DNA of 49,578 nt from a virus: positions 1-49,578 of IMG/VR virus record IMGVR_UViG_3300045016_000121; one strand, 5' to 3'. The notes beneath the pieces are model-generated. The model saw only the letters and a program-made list of their open reading frames with translations, made no database searches and was not told the origin of the DNA. A program made the position numbers and the translations under genes. Every line of letters starts with the position of its first letter. The first letter of the stretch is position 1. Below, in pieces: positions 16,838-24,574 of this stretch.

Positions 16838-17102
16838 TTGCTTCTGGCTCCAGTGACACCATTGTTAGCATTTGTTTGGCATATGTCTTGACGAAGGCCA
16901 ATAATTCTTTTTCGGCATCCGTCAGGTCTTTCCTTTTTTCCAATACTGACACCAGTGTCATAAGATATACACCATTTTGCCGGCATGTTTGAATATACAG
17001 CATGATCCTGCTCTTATAGCTGGAGGCCACAATTAGCATTATTAAGGACACCACTGAAGATATTATAACGGTGGCATACATGATTGCTTGGTTATCCACC
17101 AT
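16821..17102 (-). CDS. Small membrane-anchored protein (93 aa)
   Basis: One clear transmembrane segment occupies about residues 8-27 (YATVIISSVVSLIMLIVAS), followed by a basic residue cluster (YKSRIM) and a soluble helical part rich in Lys/Glu (LEKRKDLTDAEKELLAFVKTY). By the positive-inside rule the C-terminal part is cytoplasmic. It may be a single-span anchor or holin-like protein, but it sits in the replication block rather than with lysis genes. Function unknown. Confidence 0.6.
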   Translation of the reverse strand: MVDNQAIMYATVIISSVVSLIMLIVASSYKSRIMLYIQTCRQNGVYLMTLVSVLEKRKDLTDAEKELLAFVKTYAKQMLTMVSLEPEANAKTA

Positions 17103-17119
17103 ATGTTGCTCCTATGTAG

Positions 17120-17320
17120 TTACCTTTGGCCAGCTGACTGTGTAAAGCCGCTGCTTGTCATATCAGTGACCGATACTTTGCACAATCTATCATTGAGTTT
17201 GACGTCGTTGACCGTAATTGTTCTTTTACGTCCATTTATTGTGATTGTACCAAAGCTCAATATGGCATTTGCGATGCTGTTTGGAACTTCTGCTTCTATA
17301 GTAAGTCTTATTTTCTTCAC
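17120..17320 (-). CDS. Hypothetical protein (66 aa)
   Basis: I do not recognise this small protein. It is beta-rich: IRLTIEAEVPNSIANAIL, TITINGRKRTITVNDVKL, KVSVTDM. It lies between the helicase (9 bases from its stop) and the membrane-protein gene, so it is probably translated from the same message. The opposite-strand frame covering it has no support from neighbours and was set aside. Confidence 0.5.
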   Translation of the reverse strand: MKKIRLTIEAEVPNSIANAILSFGTITINGRKRTITVNDVKLNDRLCKVSVTDMTSSGFTQSAGQR

Positions 17321-17329
17321 CTTGTTCCC

Positions 17330-18670
17330 TCACATCTTTGATTTCATGGTCATTGAGGCCATGTTCATTGTCGCTTGAACGTCTTTGTAAGTTGGGCCGT
17401 TTCTATTCTTAGCTATATATAATTGCACATCTTTGATTTCATCTCCGGATTTACTGTCACCGATTGGGTTAATGCTGATTAAATAATCAATTGGCATTGC
17501 CTTGCCAAAACTTTCCGCGATCTGTGATTGATCTATGCTTTCACCTTTTAGCATTTTTTCATTGCCCGCTCTATTAGTTTGTGTGGCGGTGAAAATGCAT
17601 GTATTGGTGTTATGCGCCAAACCGCGCGTTTGCGTTGCCACAGCCTTTTGCTTTAAATAGTTATCCACATTATCGGCTTTATGTCTGCCAATTAGTAGTT
17701 CAAGGTAATCTATGATTATTATGTCGGGCGTAAATCCTTTATGATGTCTGTGTAGTTCGTCAATTTTTGAATATATTGTGTCGACGTTGATTTCGTCTGG
17801 TGGATATTGGACGATGATTACATTGCCACCCGATTCTCGCAGTGCATCTCTGACGTGCAATATTGCGTTCTTATTGGCCATCCTGCATTCTTGGGTGACA
17901 ATTTTGAGGCCGGATGCTGCACCCATTAACCTGATTGCAGTCTTTTTTGCCGATAGTTCTAACGTAATGTATAATATATGCTTTCCTCTCTTAAGGTTAG
18001 CTGCAGCGTTGTTCACTAACGTGAGCGATTTACCTATGCCAGTGGGGGCCATCCAAACCAATACTTCTCCACGGTTTGGGCCTCCGTCATCCAGATAAAC
18101 ATCAAGCTCTTGTATTCCGGTAGTGAATTTTTCCTTGTGCTCCACATCGAACAACGACGGCATATCTTCTAGAAAATCTAAATCTTTAGCTCCTTCTAAC
18201 TGAATTTTTGCTGCTTCCTCACATATCTTTATGACGTCATCGGAACTACGTTTTTGCTTCAAAGCCGTCGAGAATGTTGGATCCCATAGTTTAACTATTG
18301 TCTGCCATTTGGCAAATTCGGTTATTTGCTTATTTACATAATCTATTTTGCGCGGCTCAATTTTATGGCGTATGACATCCATTATTGTATCTGATTCCTC
18401 GAGATCGTCGGTCGTCATGATTCTTGATATTGTATCTTCTAATATGTCTCTGGTCGGGATTTGACCACATTCAGCATATATGTCGAATATGTAACTTGCC
18501 ACAAATTTACATGGTGGGTCTGTAAATAGGTCTCTTTCTAGATGTTTTAATTTTGAGATACACTTGTGCGGATAATCTATGATTAACGATATAATATCTT
18601 TTTGTATTGTATTCCCAAATGGCTGCGGAATGTCAGTCTGAGCTTCTTCCTTTAAAGCTGCCGGTATCAT
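17330..18670 (-). CDS. DnaB/gp41-like replicative helicase
   Basis: A 446-residue RecA-fold helicase. The N-terminal part (1-150) is helical like the DnaB/gp41 N-domain. The C-terminal motor starts with TTGIQELDVYLDDGG, Walker A APTGIGKS at 208-215, a catalytic Glu in ITLELS, Walker B DIIIIDYLELL near 320, the H3/H4 region TATQTNRAGNE, and a final KNRNGP, the arginine-finger region of DnaB. It would form a hexamer on the lagging strand and unwind 5' to 3'. No separate primase gene was recognised in the window. The start overlaps the upstream gene's stop by four bases (ATGA). Confidence 0.9.
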   Translation of the reverse strand: MIPAALKEEAQTDIPQPFGNTIQKDIISLIIDYPHKCISKLKHLERDLFTDPPCKFVASYIFDIYAECGQIPTRDILEDTISRIMTTDDLEESDTIMDVIRHKIEPRKIDYVNKQITEFAKWQTIVKLWDPTFSTALKQKRSSDDVIKICEEAAKIQLEGAKDLDFLEDMPSLFDVEHKEKFTTGIQELDVYLDDGGPNRGEVLVWMAPTGIGKSLTLVNNAAANLKRGKHILYITLELSAKKTAIRLMGAASGLKIVTQECRMANKNAILHVRDALRESGGNVIIVQYPPDEINVDTIYSKIDELHRHHKGFTPDIIIIDYLELLIGRHKADNVDNYLKQKAVATQTRGLAHNTNTCIFTATQTNRAGNEKMLKGESIDQSQIAESFGKAMPIDYLISINPIGDSKSGDEIKDVQLYIAKNRNGPTYKDVQATMNMASMTMKSKM

Positions 18671-19011
18671 AGAGGTTCCTCCATTTTCTCGATGATTAGG
18701 TTGACTGTTTTGTCAAGGTTAAAAAGTGGATCATAAGCATCTAGTTGTGCTTGATATATGTATTTATTATCTGCAAACCAGTGTTTGGCCGCCATGGACC
18801 AGCACCATATGCGAATTTCTATGATTCCATCATGTTCGCACACTGTACACCGTTTATTTATTAGTCCTTGTGAACATAGGATTCTTATGCCATTGATTAT
18901 ATATAAATTATCAATTGCCCATTTATGACGATCCAACTTAGTGTTTAATACTTCTACTAATAGGTGCATTATTGCAGATAATCTAATTGTTGGCTTATAT
19001 GTCTTAACCAT
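18667..19011 (-). CDS. Hypothetical protein upstream of helicase (114 aa)
   Basis: I do not recognise it. The central part holds CTVCEHDG and many Trp residues (IRIWCWSMAAKHWF); the C-terminus is a charged helix (LIIEKMEEPL). It overlaps the helicase start by four bases and is preceded by 12-base direct repeats. Adjacency would fit a helicase loader, but its size and sequence give no direct support. Confidence 0.6.
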   Translation of the reverse strand: MVKTYKPTIRLSAIMHLLVEVLNTKLDRHKWAIDNLYIINGIRILCSQGLINKRCTVCEHDGIIEIRIWCWSMAAKHWFADNKYIYQAQLDAYDPLFNLDKTVNLIIEKMEEPL

Positions 19012-19062
19012 CGTTTAATTTATTGTGAACTAGGCACATAATATCTCATCTATCTTTTTACA

Positions 19063-19107
19063 TATACTTTCACGTATACTTTCACGTATACTTTCACGTA
19101 TACTTTC
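19063..19107. repeat. 12-base direct repeats upstream of the helicase operon
   Basis: TATACTTTCACG occurs three times perfectly in tandem (19063-19098), followed by nine more bases of a fourth unit (to 19107). On the minus strand the unit reads CGTGAAAGTATA. It lies 50-100 bases upstream of the minus-strand gene that precedes the helicase, in a gap of about 140 bases. It could be an iteron-type binding site for a regulator or replication initiator, or simple slippage. Confidence 0.6.
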
Positions 19108-19153
19108 TACACATCTTATTGGCAATTATCTATGATCAGCGTTGATGATGGTA

Positions 19154-19576
19154 TTATTCGCTCCCGCTCCCGCTGCCGCTACCACTGCCGCTACCGCTGC
19201 CACTCCCGCTGCCACTCCCGCTGCCACTCCCGCTGCCACTCCCGCTCCCACTCCCACTGCCGCCACCGCAATATGACTCTATTAACGCATTTACCCTTGT
19301 TATCTGTGATTGCAAATACGTTTGCGCATAGGTCAAAGCTTCACACATAGTACACAATTCACTCTCAGGAAATTCTAATTTCAACGTATATTGTAGCGTA
19401 TTGCTGTCGCCAACAATGGCAGCTCGTACGGTAGGTTTCTGTGGTATACCTATCTGATACCACCATCTATTAGATGCATCAAGCCTAACACCGCCGACCG
19501 AATATGACTCAAGAAAACCACGTTTGGCTGATTCAACTAAATATATTGTAGTACCAATTGAGTACTTATTGGCCAT
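19154..19576 (-). CDS. Protein with long Gly-Ser C-terminal tail
   Basis: Residues 1-100 form a small unrecognised domain (GTTIYLVESAKRGFLESY, WWYQIGIPQKP, LEFPESELCTMCEAL). This is followed by an almost pure (Gly-Ser)n tail of about 37 residues ending in Glu. The start at 19576 is chosen because GAGGAGG lies six bases upstream; an ATG three bases earlier is too close to it. The start region overlaps the end of recA, so it is probably co-translated. A Gly-Ser tail is a flexible linker with nothing attached, so the tail may be expanding by slippage of the DNA repeat. Function unknown. Confidence 0.6.
   Translation of the reverse strand: MANKYSIGTTIYLVESAKRGFLESYSVGGVRLDASNRWWYQIGIPQKPTVRAAIVGDSNTLQYTLKLEFPESELCTMCEALTYAQTYLQSQITRVNALIESYCGGGSGSGSGSGSGSGSGSGSGSGSGSGSGSGSGSGSE
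19157..19267. repeat. CCGCTCCCACT-type microsatellite coding for Gly-Ser
   Basis: A run of six-base Gly-Ser codon pairs, in places organised as a 12-base unit (CTGCCACTCCCG), makes up the 3' end of the preceding gene. Codon mixing (GGG/GGC, AGC/AGT) shows it is partly old, while the identical 12-base units around 19200-19245 look recent. Length is probably variable between isolates. Confidence 0.75.
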
Positions 19577-20648
19577 CATCGTCCTCCTCGATGGACTCTA
19601 TGTTGTCCATGTTTATATTTGGGCTGATGGTCTCATATTTTTCACGGCACTGGGCGAGAATCTTCTCTGTTAATTCATTATTTGACATCAATAATTTTGC
19701 GGCATTAACATACCCATTCCCAAGCCTCGTTTCTTCATGAATCAAAAATGATCCTTCCTTTGTGATTGCTCTGCAACCTATCGCCAGATCTATTATGGAA
19801 CGATATCTATCAATGCCATATGTTTTACGGGCATCTTTCCCGAAATAAATATATGCGATTGCATGCTCAAATGGTGGAGCTACCTTATTCTTGACGACCT
19901 TAATCTGCACCTTATTAGCTACTGCTACGTCCCCCTCCTTCTCGGTCGCTAATCTGCGAATTTCAAGTCTAATTGATGCATAGAATTTAAGAGCCTTCCC
20001 GCCAGGTGTCACCGTTGGATCTCCATATCCAAATCCACCTATCTTGTCGCGGGTCTGATTGACAAATATTAGAGCGGTTTTTGACCTACCTAATGCACCC
20101 ACTATTTTCCTGAATAGTTGTCCCATTAACCTAGCCTGGAGACCGACATATTGGTCTCCGATCTCACCTTCGAGCTCGGCTTTTGGAACCATCGATGCTA
20201 TTGAATCCAATACTATTATATCTATCGCGTTTGACTTTATTAGTTCATCGATTAAATTTAGAGCTTCCTCGGCACACGAAGGCTGCGATATCACAAATTT
20301 ATTATCGCTGATATCGACCCCTATATTCTTGGCCCAATCTATATCAAGGGCGTTTTCAACATCTATATATGCCACTGCACCGCCCATTCTCTGGCATTGG
20401 GCAACTATTGCCAGAGCTAACGTTGTCTTGCCGGACGATTCCGGTCCATATATCTCTATCATTTTACCCCTGGGTATACCCCATACTCCAAGTGCTTTGT
20501 CGAGCGTCATACATCCCGTAGATATAACTTCACACGGCATAGATACTCGAGTCTTATCACTAAGCGTCATGAGGGTGCCTTTGCCATGTTTTGTGTTAAT
20601 TGCCTCGATTATGCCGCTGAGCGATGGACCTTCTTGCTTTTTAACCAT
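19566..20648 (-). CDS. recA: RecA recombinase
   Basis: This is a bacterial-type RecA of 360 residues from the ATG at 20648. That start has AGGAG six bases upstream, whereas the frame extends 20 codons further without a signal. Features in order: Walker A GPESSGKTT, ENALD (the EHALD region), Walker B IDIIVLDSIASMVP, Gln in QARLMGQ, loop L2 NQTRDKIGGFGYGDPTVTPGG, and an acidic C-terminus (ESIEEDDDGQ). It catalyses ATP-dependent strand exchange and would work with the gp32-like SSB and possibly the UvsY-like protein. It begins the minus-strand replication block and is divergent from the plus-strand gene at 20775. Confidence 0.96.
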   Translation of the reverse strand: MVKKQEGPSLSGIIEAINTKHGKGTLMTLSDKTRVSMPCEVISTGCMTLDKALGVWGIPRGKMIEIYGPESSGKTTLALAIVAQCQRMGGAVAYIDVENALDIDWAKNIGVDISDNKFVISQPSCAEEALNLIDELIKSNAIDIIVLDSIASMVPKAELEGEIGDQYVGLQARLMGQLFRKIVGALGRSKTALIFVNQTRDKIGGFGYGDPTVTPGGKALKFYASIRLEIRRLATEKEGDVAVANKVQIKVVKNKVAPPFEHAIAYIYFGKDARKTYGIDRYRSIIDLAIGCRAITKEGSFLIHEETRLGNGYVNAAKLLMSNNELTEKILAQCREKYETISPNINMDNIESIEEDDDGQ

Positions 20649-20735
20649 TGGTAGCTCCTGTTGCCCTATTGTCAGACATGCTAGTTTTAAAATACTGCTA
20701 ACCACCATTACATTTTAGACAAATATAATCTTGGA

Positions 20736-20761
20736 TGGACTAGGTAGAACCAGATAGTCCA
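20736..20761. repeat. Inverted repeat in the recA divergent promoter region
   Basis: TGGACTA (20736-20742) and TAGTCCA (20755-20761) form a seven-pair dyad with a 12-base spacer, just before the start of the plus-strand gene at 20775 and in the 126-base gap shared with recA. The position fits an operator or leader hairpin for the plus-strand gene. No clear -35/-10 pair was identified. Confidence 0.45.
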
Positions 20762-20774
20762 TAGGGTAACTACA

Positions 20775-21185
20775 ATGGCAAAATCAACCCTTAGCGATAG
20801 CGAGGCCAAACTGCTGGACGCTATCAAGAAGCACCTTGGCGGCAGTAACCTACTCCAAGATGAATCATATCTCCCGCAATTCTTATATGAAAATATAAAC
20901 CAGCAATTTAGACTCGGTGTGCTCGGACTAAGTCACGAAGATGGCATATGTGCATCATTCTACAAAGTTCACGGCGTCAAACATTTAAATAGTCCATTAT
21001 TTTCAGAAATGCTTGAATGTGAAATGAAATCGCAGGGAATACCGGCCGATCAACGCAAAACTGCCATTGAAACCAAAGAATTAGTCCTGAAGAAACTATT
21101 AAAGGAAATGGACGAAAAAGACGCCGGAGTGCACCCAGATATTGATGAAATTAAGAAGGTATCACAACCGCCACAGTATGAATAA
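20775..21185 (+). CDS. Hypothetical protein (136 aa)
   Basis: I do not recognise this helical, charged protein (SDSEAKLLDAIKKHLGG at the N-terminus, KELVLKKLLKEMDEKDAG near the end). The middle part has QQFRLGVLGLSHEDGICASFYK. There are no transmembrane segments or metal motifs. It is the first plus-strand gene after the divergent recA promoter region and overlaps the start of the next gene by eight bases. Confidence 0.65.
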   Translation: MAKSTLSDSEAKLLDAIKKHLGGSNLLQDESYLPQFLYENINQQFRLGVLGLSHEDGICASFYKVHGVKHLNSPLFSEMLECEMKSQGIPADQRKTAIETKELVLKKLLKEMDEKDAGVHPDIDEIKKVSQPPQYE

Positions 21186-21486
21186 ATATCACAAAATAAT
21201 CAGCGAAGAGGGTATTGAAGGCCTCGGGTTAAAAAATGCTCTTGGTCTCGGCGGTAAGATAGCTGGGGCTATGGGTATGAAAGCCATAGGCATGAAACAG
21301 CACATATCATATATGCGTAGTCACAGACCAGAATCTGGAACTGGGCTACCTACCACATCTAGCTTCCTATCCATACCGGTGCAAATGAAGTCACGCCACC
21401 GGCGGTTTTTTAGTGGGAATATGAATCCCGGCGGGACTGGCATCAGTGGGCATGTTGGCAATGTCAGGGCGCGAAAGTCATCCTAG
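21178..21486 (+). CDS. Hypothetical Gly/Met-rich protein (102 aa)
   Basis: I place the start at the ATG at 21178 (MNKYHKIISEEG), which overlaps the upstream stop (ATGAATAA), rather than the first ATG of the frame at 21142, which lies deep in the upstream gene. Residues 15-35 are glycine-rich with hydrophobics (LGLGGKIAGAMGMKAIGMK), possibly membrane-active, and the rest is basic and Ser/Gly-rich (KSRHRRFFSGNMNPGG). Convergent with the next gene; the last four bases overlap. Function unknown. Confidence 0.5.
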   Translation: MNKYHKIISEEGIEGLGLKNALGLGGKIAGAMGMKAIGMKQHISYMRSHRPESGTGLPTTSSFLSIPVQMKSRHRRFFSGNMNPGGTGISGHVGNVRARKSS

Positions 21487-22265
21487 GTCTCTATGTCAAT
21501 GATGCCCATGCCATTGCATTTCTTACATTTTGGTCTAGCTTGATCGTGATTGCGGCACATTGGGCATGTAATGGTTCTAGTCGAATATTTCGTGGCCCCG
21601 GGCTCTTGGTCTGAAGTGGAAGAATTACGGGCTTTCGTGCGGTCTTGAATATCTTTGTCGGTCGTCCTGACTATTTGGATTACAGTGGTTCCAAGCGGAC
21701 CAGTTTGCGTGCGCGGGATTACGGTTTCCACTCCTGCACGCCCGGCAGTTACGCCTAGTTCTGTCGTTTCCTCAGATATGGCCCGCTTTAAATTTGGGTC
21801 ATCCAGTTTGACCTCAGCGACAGCCGGGGTTGGGATAGTGCTGGTTGATGCGGTCTTAGGTCTCTTGGCATCCATTATGCGCTGAGCTGCCGCATGGTCC
21901 AATTGCGTGGCTTTAGGTTGGTTAACCACTATGTTTTTATTAGCGGTTGGCGTTATTCCTTGCGCGGGCTGTGTTTGTTCGGCTTCGACGTCCGGTTCCG
22001 GTTTAACTGGTGATGGCGGGGTTGCTTTCGGTGACACTATAAACCCATATTTATCCGCTAACTGATGCATTAATTTAATATCGCTTTCATATTTTGCCTG
22101 GTTTTTTATGAATGCATCTCTGGCGGATTTTGGGGTCGCCGACTCTATCCATTCGTCAGATATCCATACTGTTATCTTGTTGCCTTCAGGCAATGTTATG
22201 ACCATGGAAGTATTTAGATTTTCAGTGGAGCCGCTGAAAACGCATACTTTAGGCTGAGCTGGCAT
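21483..22265 (-). CDS. Protein with DnaJ-like C-terminal zinc motif
   Basis: A 260-residue protein. The N-terminal 85 residues look folded (SMVITLPEGNKITVWISDEWIES). The middle 130 are a Pro/Thr/Ala-rich disordered linker. The last 40 contain CPMCRNHDQARPKCKKCNGMG, a CxxC plus CxxCxGxG pair as in one zinc module of DnaJ. It could bind an unfolded or nucleic-acid partner through this module. It has no J-domain and no HPD motif, so it is not a DnaJ. Divergent from the plus-strand gene starting at 22270. Confidence 0.65.
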   Translation of the reverse strand: MPAQPKVCVFSGSTENLNTSMVITLPEGNKITVWISDEWIESATPKSARDAFIKNQAKYESDIKLMHQLADKYGFIVSPKATPPSPVKPEPDVEAEQTQPAQGITPTANKNIVVNQPKATQLDHAAAQRIMDAKRPKTASTSTIPTPAVAEVKLDDPNLKRAISEETTELGVTAGRAGVETVIPRTQTGPLGTTVIQIVRTTDKDIQDRTKARNSSTSDQEPGATKYSTRTITCPMCRNHDQARPKCKKCNGMGIIDIET

Positions 22266-22269
22266 AGCT

Positions 22270-22638
22270 ATGTTTACCTCGGAATTTGAAATACATTTAG
22301 ACGTTAGAGATCAGAAGATCACTATGCCAGAAATCTGTGAGAATTCGAAAAAATTGATTGCAGAAATAGTGAATAATACTATATTAGCAAATAAGATTGA
22401 ACAAGAACGCATTAGAGTGATGAACGCTAAGCTACAGGTGATCATCGAAATATATAGGGAATTATTGTTATCACCTCATGGCATGTCCGGGCCTGAAATG
22501 ACAAGCATGGGTAGCACGGATGATTTGCTTGAGATCTTAAAACCCCTTAAAAAATATATAAAACATAGGGGTACGCATGTCTTGAAGTCAAGAAGATTGC
22601 ACGATGTCAAGATGTTCTACCTTGACCCACTTAGATAG
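22270..22638 (+). CDS. Hypothetical protein (122 aa)
   Basis: I do not recognise it. It is mostly helical (NSKKLIAEIVNNTILANKIEQER, VIIEIYRELLLSP) with a basic C-terminus (LKKYIKHRGTHVLKSRRLHDVK). It ends with TAG, one of the examples showing amber is used as a normal stop here. It starts five bases from the divergent gene's start, so the two probably share a short promoter region. Confidence 0.6.
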   Translation: MFTSEFEIHLDVRDQKITMPEICENSKKLIAEIVNNTILANKIEQERIRVMNAKLQVIIEIYRELLLSPHGMSGPEMTSMGSTDDLLEILKPLKKYIKHRGTHVLKSRRLHDVKMFYLDPLR

Positions 22639-22655
22639 CCATTCAAATCTAAAGT

Positions 22656-23603
22656 ATGTGTTTTCGCATGCTGTTAGAATGCATCTTTAATGAAAATAAG
22701 TACGGTTCATTATATCAAGATTTATATGATTTATATGCATTGGCACAAACAGATAATCTAAATGCAAATCCACGGATTTCCGAATTTCTGGCGACGGAAG
22801 TCTTCAACAAATTATATAAGGGCGTGGCAATAGCCACAATACAGGTATGCGACACAATGTTTAATTTGCCATCATCTATTAAAATGTATCATCTTAATGA
22901 ATATACTATCCAGCAGCTGCGTGAATTCATAACTTTTATTAGTGAAACCGCGACTGAAGAAAACCTTACACCACAATGGATTAGAAATGCCGCCATATTA
23001 AAAGGCATGAATCCAGCAACCGTCAGAGATAAAGTGGTTGCAATTGACACAATATTAGGCATGATTCATGATAGTGGCAGCATGTTAGACTATATAGATC
23101 GCAGCGCTGACATTTTAGACATACTCAATACGCTTGAACATGCGAATACTAAAACATTGGTGAACCATAGTTCGTCATATATAAAGGAAATTGTGTGGTC
23201 TGCGTCCCACGGCTTGGTTCATCGAACACCAACCATGATGGATAAGTTGGCCACCATAATAGTTAGAGCAGCCAAAGTCCACGAAATATCAAATGTACGG
23301 AGTGGACCTGATGGTGTGTCCCTTGACATATCCATATTTTGCCGTGAATCAGAGTGGGATCATAAAATTAAAACTTCGTTAACGCGTCTTGGCGCGGATT
23401 TTGAAATATCGGTGCATGTTAAAATTCTCGAGAGTGGCAGCAATTTATTAGTTAAAAGCGCATATAATGGTTACGTCGCATCATATACTATTGATGGTCT
23501 AATTGCAGTTTCTACAATCTATAACATATTGAGCGCCGTTCGCACGTCGGTTGATAAATTCATAGAGATGGATTTAGTGAAGCCGCAAGCGTCAAGCAGG
23601 TAG
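22656..23603 (+). CDS. Hypothetical protein (315 aa)
   Basis: I do not recognise it. The N-terminal two thirds are helical (NKYGSLYQDLYDLYALAQ, QQLREFITFISETATEE). The last third alternates strands and helices (VSLDISIFCRESEWDHKIK, FEISVHVKILESGSNLLVKSA). No catalytic pattern, membrane segment or zinc site is evident. Start ATG could be 22656 or 22668. It is convergent with the NPYDD-family gene, overlapping by 12 bases. Confidence 0.65.
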   Translation: MCFRMLLECIFNENKYGSLYQDLYDLYALAQTDNLNANPRISEFLATEVFNKLYKGVAIATIQVCDTMFNLPSSIKMYHLNEYTIQQLREFITFISETATEENLTPQWIRNAAILKGMNPATVRDKVVAIDTILGMIHDSGSMLDYIDRSADILDILNTLEHANTKTLVNHSSSYIKEIVWSASHGLVHRTPTMMDKLATIIVRAAKVHEISNVRSGPDGVSLDISIFCRESEWDHKIKTSLTRLGADFEISVHVKILESGSNLLVKSAYNGYVASYTIDGLIAVSTIYNILSAVRTSVDKFIEMDLVKPQASSR

Positions 23604-24086
23604 ACTCGCATTGATCAATGCGCGTAGTTTAGGTGAATGTTCTCGAATGATCGCTGCGGTACTATGATCATACTTTTTATTATATAGCTGCTCGTATAAT
23701 TCATCATTTAATGATTTATATTTCTGGTGATGTTGTATCATGCTGCGTCGCGACGCAAGTGCACCCGTGCTGGCATATGAATTCGTAATCACGCCATTGT
23801 CTATGGCTATGTATATGCTAAAATGCATAGATTGGTATGGACTTGGTGCACCTAGCTTAAATATATATGTAACCCATATTGTGGTGGCTTTAAACGTATT
23901 TATGAAGTCATCATATGGGTTTGGTGCCTTATATTGCTTAGCATAATCTTGGATGGCGGCGATAGCTTTATTCTCGTCGACATTTGAATACCATATGCGA
24001 TCACTATAAAGCCCACCGGCCCATTCTGTATCATCTAATGCCCTTAAATTCTCTGGAGCATCTATATTGATCGCATAATCAGCCAT
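23592..24086 (-). CDS. NPYDD-family protein 1 (164 aa)
   Basis: One of four paralogues in this window sharing an NPYDD motif about 30 residues before a Y-x-(A/L)-x-DNGVI-(T/E) segment. Here they read APNPYDDFIN and YIAIDNGVITNSYAS, followed by a helix and QLY. The start at 24086 (MADYAINID) is chosen because AAGGAGAC lies just upstream; the frame continues into the preceding gene without a signal. The conserved core looks like an alpha/beta domain of about 100 residues. Function unknown. It overlaps the upstream paralogue by eight bases. Confidence 0.7.
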   Translation of the reverse strand: MADYAINIDAPENLRALDDTEWAGGLYSDRIWYSNVDENKAIAAIQDYAKQYKAPNPYDDFINTFKATTIWVTYIFKLGAPSPYQSMHFSIYIAIDNGVITNSYASTGALASRRSMIQHHQKYKSLNDELYEQLYNKKYDHSTAAIIREHSPKLRALINASLPA

Positions 24087-24573
24087 CTTTTCGTCTCCTT
24101 GACCATGAGGTAATTGCGTCAACCTCATACTGGATGTCTACGGCGAAATCTTCAATGGCTTTAATTGTATGAGCATCGAACAGCCGATCTATAATGCTGT
24201 CCAAGAGATTCGAATAAATCATTAGAAAGCGTGAATCCGTGCTCACAAACCCTCGATTAACCGCATCCGGTGTGTCTTCAGACCATGGTGAATCAAGATA
24301 TGTCTCAATGACTACTCCATGATTATCCAAGTATAATATTAAATTGAATTCACTACCAGAGACGGTAATCGTAATGGCCTCGACTGCAAATGCATCATTT
24401 GTATCGTCATATGGGTTCATTACTGATTTTTGTAATTTGGCAATATACTCTACCAATTTACGCCTGTCTGGATAGTTCCAATATGCAAATTTATCGGCGC
24501 GACCATAGACAATGGGATGATCGTTGAATAATGGAGCTAATGTAACGTCTATTCTTATCTGGACTATGGTCAT
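24079..24573 (-). CDS. NPYDD-family protein 2 (164 aa)
   Basis: A paralogue of the downstream gene: MNPYDDTNDAF and LILYLDNHGVVIETYLD occupy the same places as in the other members. The ATG at 24573 follows the pseudopilin stop by one base (TAA-A-ATG), which suggests translational re-initiation; an in-frame ATG four codons earlier is possible. The N-terminal half has RADKFAYWNYPDRRKLVEYIAKLQ, matching the helix before NPYDD in the plus-strand copies. Function unknown. Confidence 0.7.
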   Translation of the reverse strand: MTIVQIRIDVTLAPLFNDHPIVYGRADKFAYWNYPDRRKLVEYIAKLQKSVMNPYDDTNDAFAVEAITITVSGSEFNLILYLDNHGVVIETYLDSPWSEDTPDAVNRGFVSTDSRFLMIYSNLLDSIIDRLFDAHTIKAIEDFAVDIQYEVDAITSWSRRRKDG

Positions 24574-24574
24574 T

